NCBI RefSeq assembly: GCF_008370045.1
Contig: NZ_VOBN01000012.1
Location: 120,439 to 184,438, forward strand
DNA: 64,000 bases
Direction of reading: 5' to 3'
DNA from: Pseudomonas sp. ANT_J12
Lineage (GTDB): Bacteria; Pseudomonadota; Gammaproteobacteria; Pseudomonadales; Pseudomonadaceae
Shown: positions 62,368 through 64,000 of the stretch, piece after piece
How the letters are laid out: each line of letters opens with the position of its first letter
Numbering within the stretch: the first letter of the stretch is position 1
Translations under genes and position numbers: made by a program
The notes under the pieces: model-generated
The model's input: the letters and a program-made list of their open reading frames with translations, nothing else
Told to the model about the DNA's origin: nothing
Database searches by the model: none

Positions 62368-63852
62368 TCAGATCACGAACAGGTCGACGAAGCGATTGAC
62401 CGGGGTGGCTTCCAGTGCAGCCTGATCCTTGCACAACGCAAAGATCTCATTACTGCGCTGAGCGGTGAACCGCGTCGCCAGGTTGGCCTTGAACTTGTCC
62501 TCCAACAACGGAATGCCATCGGCACGGCGACGACGATGGCCGATCGGGTATTCGACCACCACGTTCTCAGTGCTGGAGCCATCCTTGAAAAACACCTGAA
62601 TCGCATTGGCGATGGAACGCTTGTCGGCTTCCAGGTATTCGCGGGTGAAACGCGGCTCTTCAACGATGACCATTTTCTCGCGCAGCACGTCGATGATCGG
62701 GTGCGCGGCGTGGAAGTCGTCTTCGTATTGCTCGGCCACCAGATTGCCGAACGCCAGCGGCACGGCGGTCATGTACTGAATGCAATGGTCGCGGTCGGCG
62801 GCATTGGCCAGCGGGCCGACCTTGGAAATGATGCGGATCGCCGATTCGTGAGTGGTGATGACGATCTTGTCGATTTCGTGCAGGCGATTGCGCACCTGCG
62901 GGTGCAGGGTGACAGCGGCCTCGCAAGCGGTCTGCGCGTGGAATTCGGCGGGGAAACTGATCTTGAACAGCACGTTTTCCATCACGTAGCTGCCGTACTT
63001 GCGAGAGAAACTGAACGCGCGTTTGTCGTCGGGTTTGAGCGCCAGATCGTTGTTGGTGTGGCTGAACAACACGTCGTAGAAGCCCCACTGCTTGGCCGTC
63101 AGCACACCGGGGATGCCCATCTCGCCACGCATCGCGATGTCCGCCAGACGCACGCCCCGGCTGGAGGCATCACCTGCCGCCCAGGATTTGCGCGAGCCGG
63201 CGTTCGGCGCATGCCGATAGGTACGCAGCGCCTGGCCATCGGCAAACGCGTGGGACAGCGCCGACAACAACTGCTCACGATTGGCGCCCATGAGTTTGGC
63301 GGTAACGGCGGTCGAGGCGACTTTCACCAGCAACACGTGATCGAGTCCTACGCGGTTGAAGGAGTTTTCCAGCGCGATGACGCCTTGAATCTCGTGGGCC
63401 ATGATCATCGCTTCCAGCACCGCGCGAATGGTCAGCGGCGCGTCGCCATTGGCCAGGCGTTTTTGCGAGAGGTGGTCGGCCACCGCGAGAATCCCGCCGA
63501 GGTTATCCGACGGATGACCCCACTCGGCGGCGAGCCAGGTGTCGTTGTAGTCGAGCCAGCGCACGATGCAGCCGATGTCCCATGCGGCTTTGACCGGATC
63601 GAGACGAAAAGGCGTGCCGGGGACACGGGCACCGAACGGCACGACGGTGCCTTCGACGATCGGGCCCAAGTGTTTGGTGCATTCGGGAAAGCGCAGGGCC
63701 AGCAGGCCACAGCCGAGGGTGTCCATCAGGCAGTTGCGGGCGGTGTCGAGTGCTTCGGTGGCCTCGATTTTGAAGGTGAGGACGTAGTCGGCAATGTCCT
63801 GCAGGACCGTGTCGTAGTCGGGGCGGTTGTTCTGGTCGACGTTGGTGCTCAT
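62368..63852 (-). CDS. prpD: 2-methylcitrate dehydratase
   Basis: MmgE/PrpD-family dehydratase of the methylcitrate cycle (2-methylcitrate to 2-methyl-cis-aconitate) for propionate use. The 494 residues begin MSTNVDQNNRPDYDTVLQDI and show DTLGCGLLALRFPECTKHLG, WLDYNDTWLAAEWGHPSDN and the C-terminal lid (EYPIGHRRRRADGIPLLEDK). Length fits the full-length bacterial PrpD. The other prp genes would lie upstream, beyond the right edge of the window. Confidence 0.93.
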   Translation of the reverse strand: MSTNVDQNNRPDYDTVLQDIADYVLTFKIEATEALDTARNCLMDTLGCGLLALRFPECTKHLGPIVEGTVVPFGARVPGTPFRLDPVKAAWDIGCIVRWLDYNDTWLAAEWGHPSDNLGGILAVADHLSQKRLANGDAPLTIRAVLEAMIMAHEIQGVIALENSFNRVGLDHVLLVKVASTAVTAKLMGANREQLLSALSHAFADGQALRTYRHAPNAGSRKSWAAGDASSRGVRLADIAMRGEMGIPGVLTAKQWGFYDVLFSHTNNDLALKPDDKRAFSFSRKYGSYVMENVLFKISFPAEFHAQTACEAAVTLHPQVRNRLHEIDKIVITTHESAIRIISKVGPLANAADRDHCIQYMTAVPLAFGNLVAEQYEDDFHAAHPIIDVLREKMVIVEEPRFTREYLEADKRSIANAIQVFFKDGSSTENVVVEYPIGHRRRRADGIPLLEDKFKANLATRFTAQRSNEIFALCKDQAALEATPVNRFVDLFVI

Positions 63853-63942
63853 GTTCGATTCACTCTTGCAGTGGTTCGTTGATGGGACCTCGGTTCAGGG
63901 CAAATCTCAGTCGGTTACAAGATTCTTATTGTTGAAATGCCG

Positions 63943-64000
63943 TCCTGTAGGAGCCAGGCTTGCCGGCGAAGGCGTCCGTTAAATCGCCTTCGCCGGCAAG
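63943..64000. repeat. REP pair cut by the window edge, 'GCCGGCGAAGGCG' variant
   Basis: TGTAGGAGCCAGGCTTGCCG and, inverted, CGCCTTCGCCGGCAAG up to the last base. It has CCGGC where other copies have CCCGC. The second arm is incomplete here. Confidence 0.75.

Overview
The window is core chromosome of a fluorescent-group Pseudomonas. The evidence is high-GC coding with strong third-position bias, the gene set itself (OprF/SigX, ZipA, RlmKL fusion, Rmf with its leader RNA, TTG-started PpsA), and many short palindromic REP sequences of the kinds common in that group. No prophage, insertion sequence, integrase, CRISPR array, tRNA or rRNA gene is visible. Most genes are ordinary; the most rewarding material is regulatory RNA.

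Layout. 1-12.4 kb: apt (5' end cut off), an acyl-CoA dehydrogenase, the recR / oxidoreductase / ybaB / dnaX DNA-maintenance block, a periplasmic binding protein, a PAS-GGDEF-EAL protein, an XRE regulator, a DUF2167 protein and the 4.5S SRP RNA (ffs). 11.3-20.4 kb, leftward: GntR regulator, smc, zipA, ligA, zinc metallopeptidase. 20.7-29.4 kb: purine catabolism (xdhA, xdhB, xdhC, guaD), an FCD-type GntR regulator and a BenE-type transporter. 29.6-38.7 kb: yggL, dacB, a CHASE-PAS-GGDEF cyclase, rlmKL, rmf and pyrD. 38.7-50.5 kb: nitrate assimilation (nasS-nasT; nasA with a phosphatase-kinase fusion; nirB-nirD-nasC-cobA). 50.6-56.2 kb, leftward: hydrolase, rraA, cmaX, crfX, cmpX, sigX, oprF. 56.4-59.8 kb: divergent ppsA and ppsR. 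59.8-63.9 kb: a MocR-type regulator, an EamA transporter broken by an in-frame TAG, and prpD.

The nitrate locus works as one circuit. NasS senses nitrate/nitrite and holds the RNA-binding antiterminator NasT. NasA imports nitrate, NasC reduces it to nitrite, NirBD reduces nitrite to ammonium, and CobA makes the precorrin-2 precursor of siroheme for NirB. Upstream of nasA and of nirB I find a -24/-12 (sigma-54) promoter, then two hairpins with six-base loops carrying A at position 1 and G at position 4, then an intrinsic terminator: the signature of ANTAR-protein antitermination. A third, less perfect copy of the same arrangement precedes nasS-nasT itself, which suggests that the sensor/antiterminator operon is also under sigma-54 and attenuation control. 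That is the observation I consider most worth testing.

Other notable points are an EAL domain with one metal-binding Asp replaced by Gly, tandem TGAC-N6-GTCA operator-like sites over the xdhA promoter, a four-hairpin rmf leader, a cobA whose last codons lie inside a REP element, and the amber-interrupted transporter. Coordinates of starts were chosen by family N-terminus and ribosome-binding site where several starts are possible.
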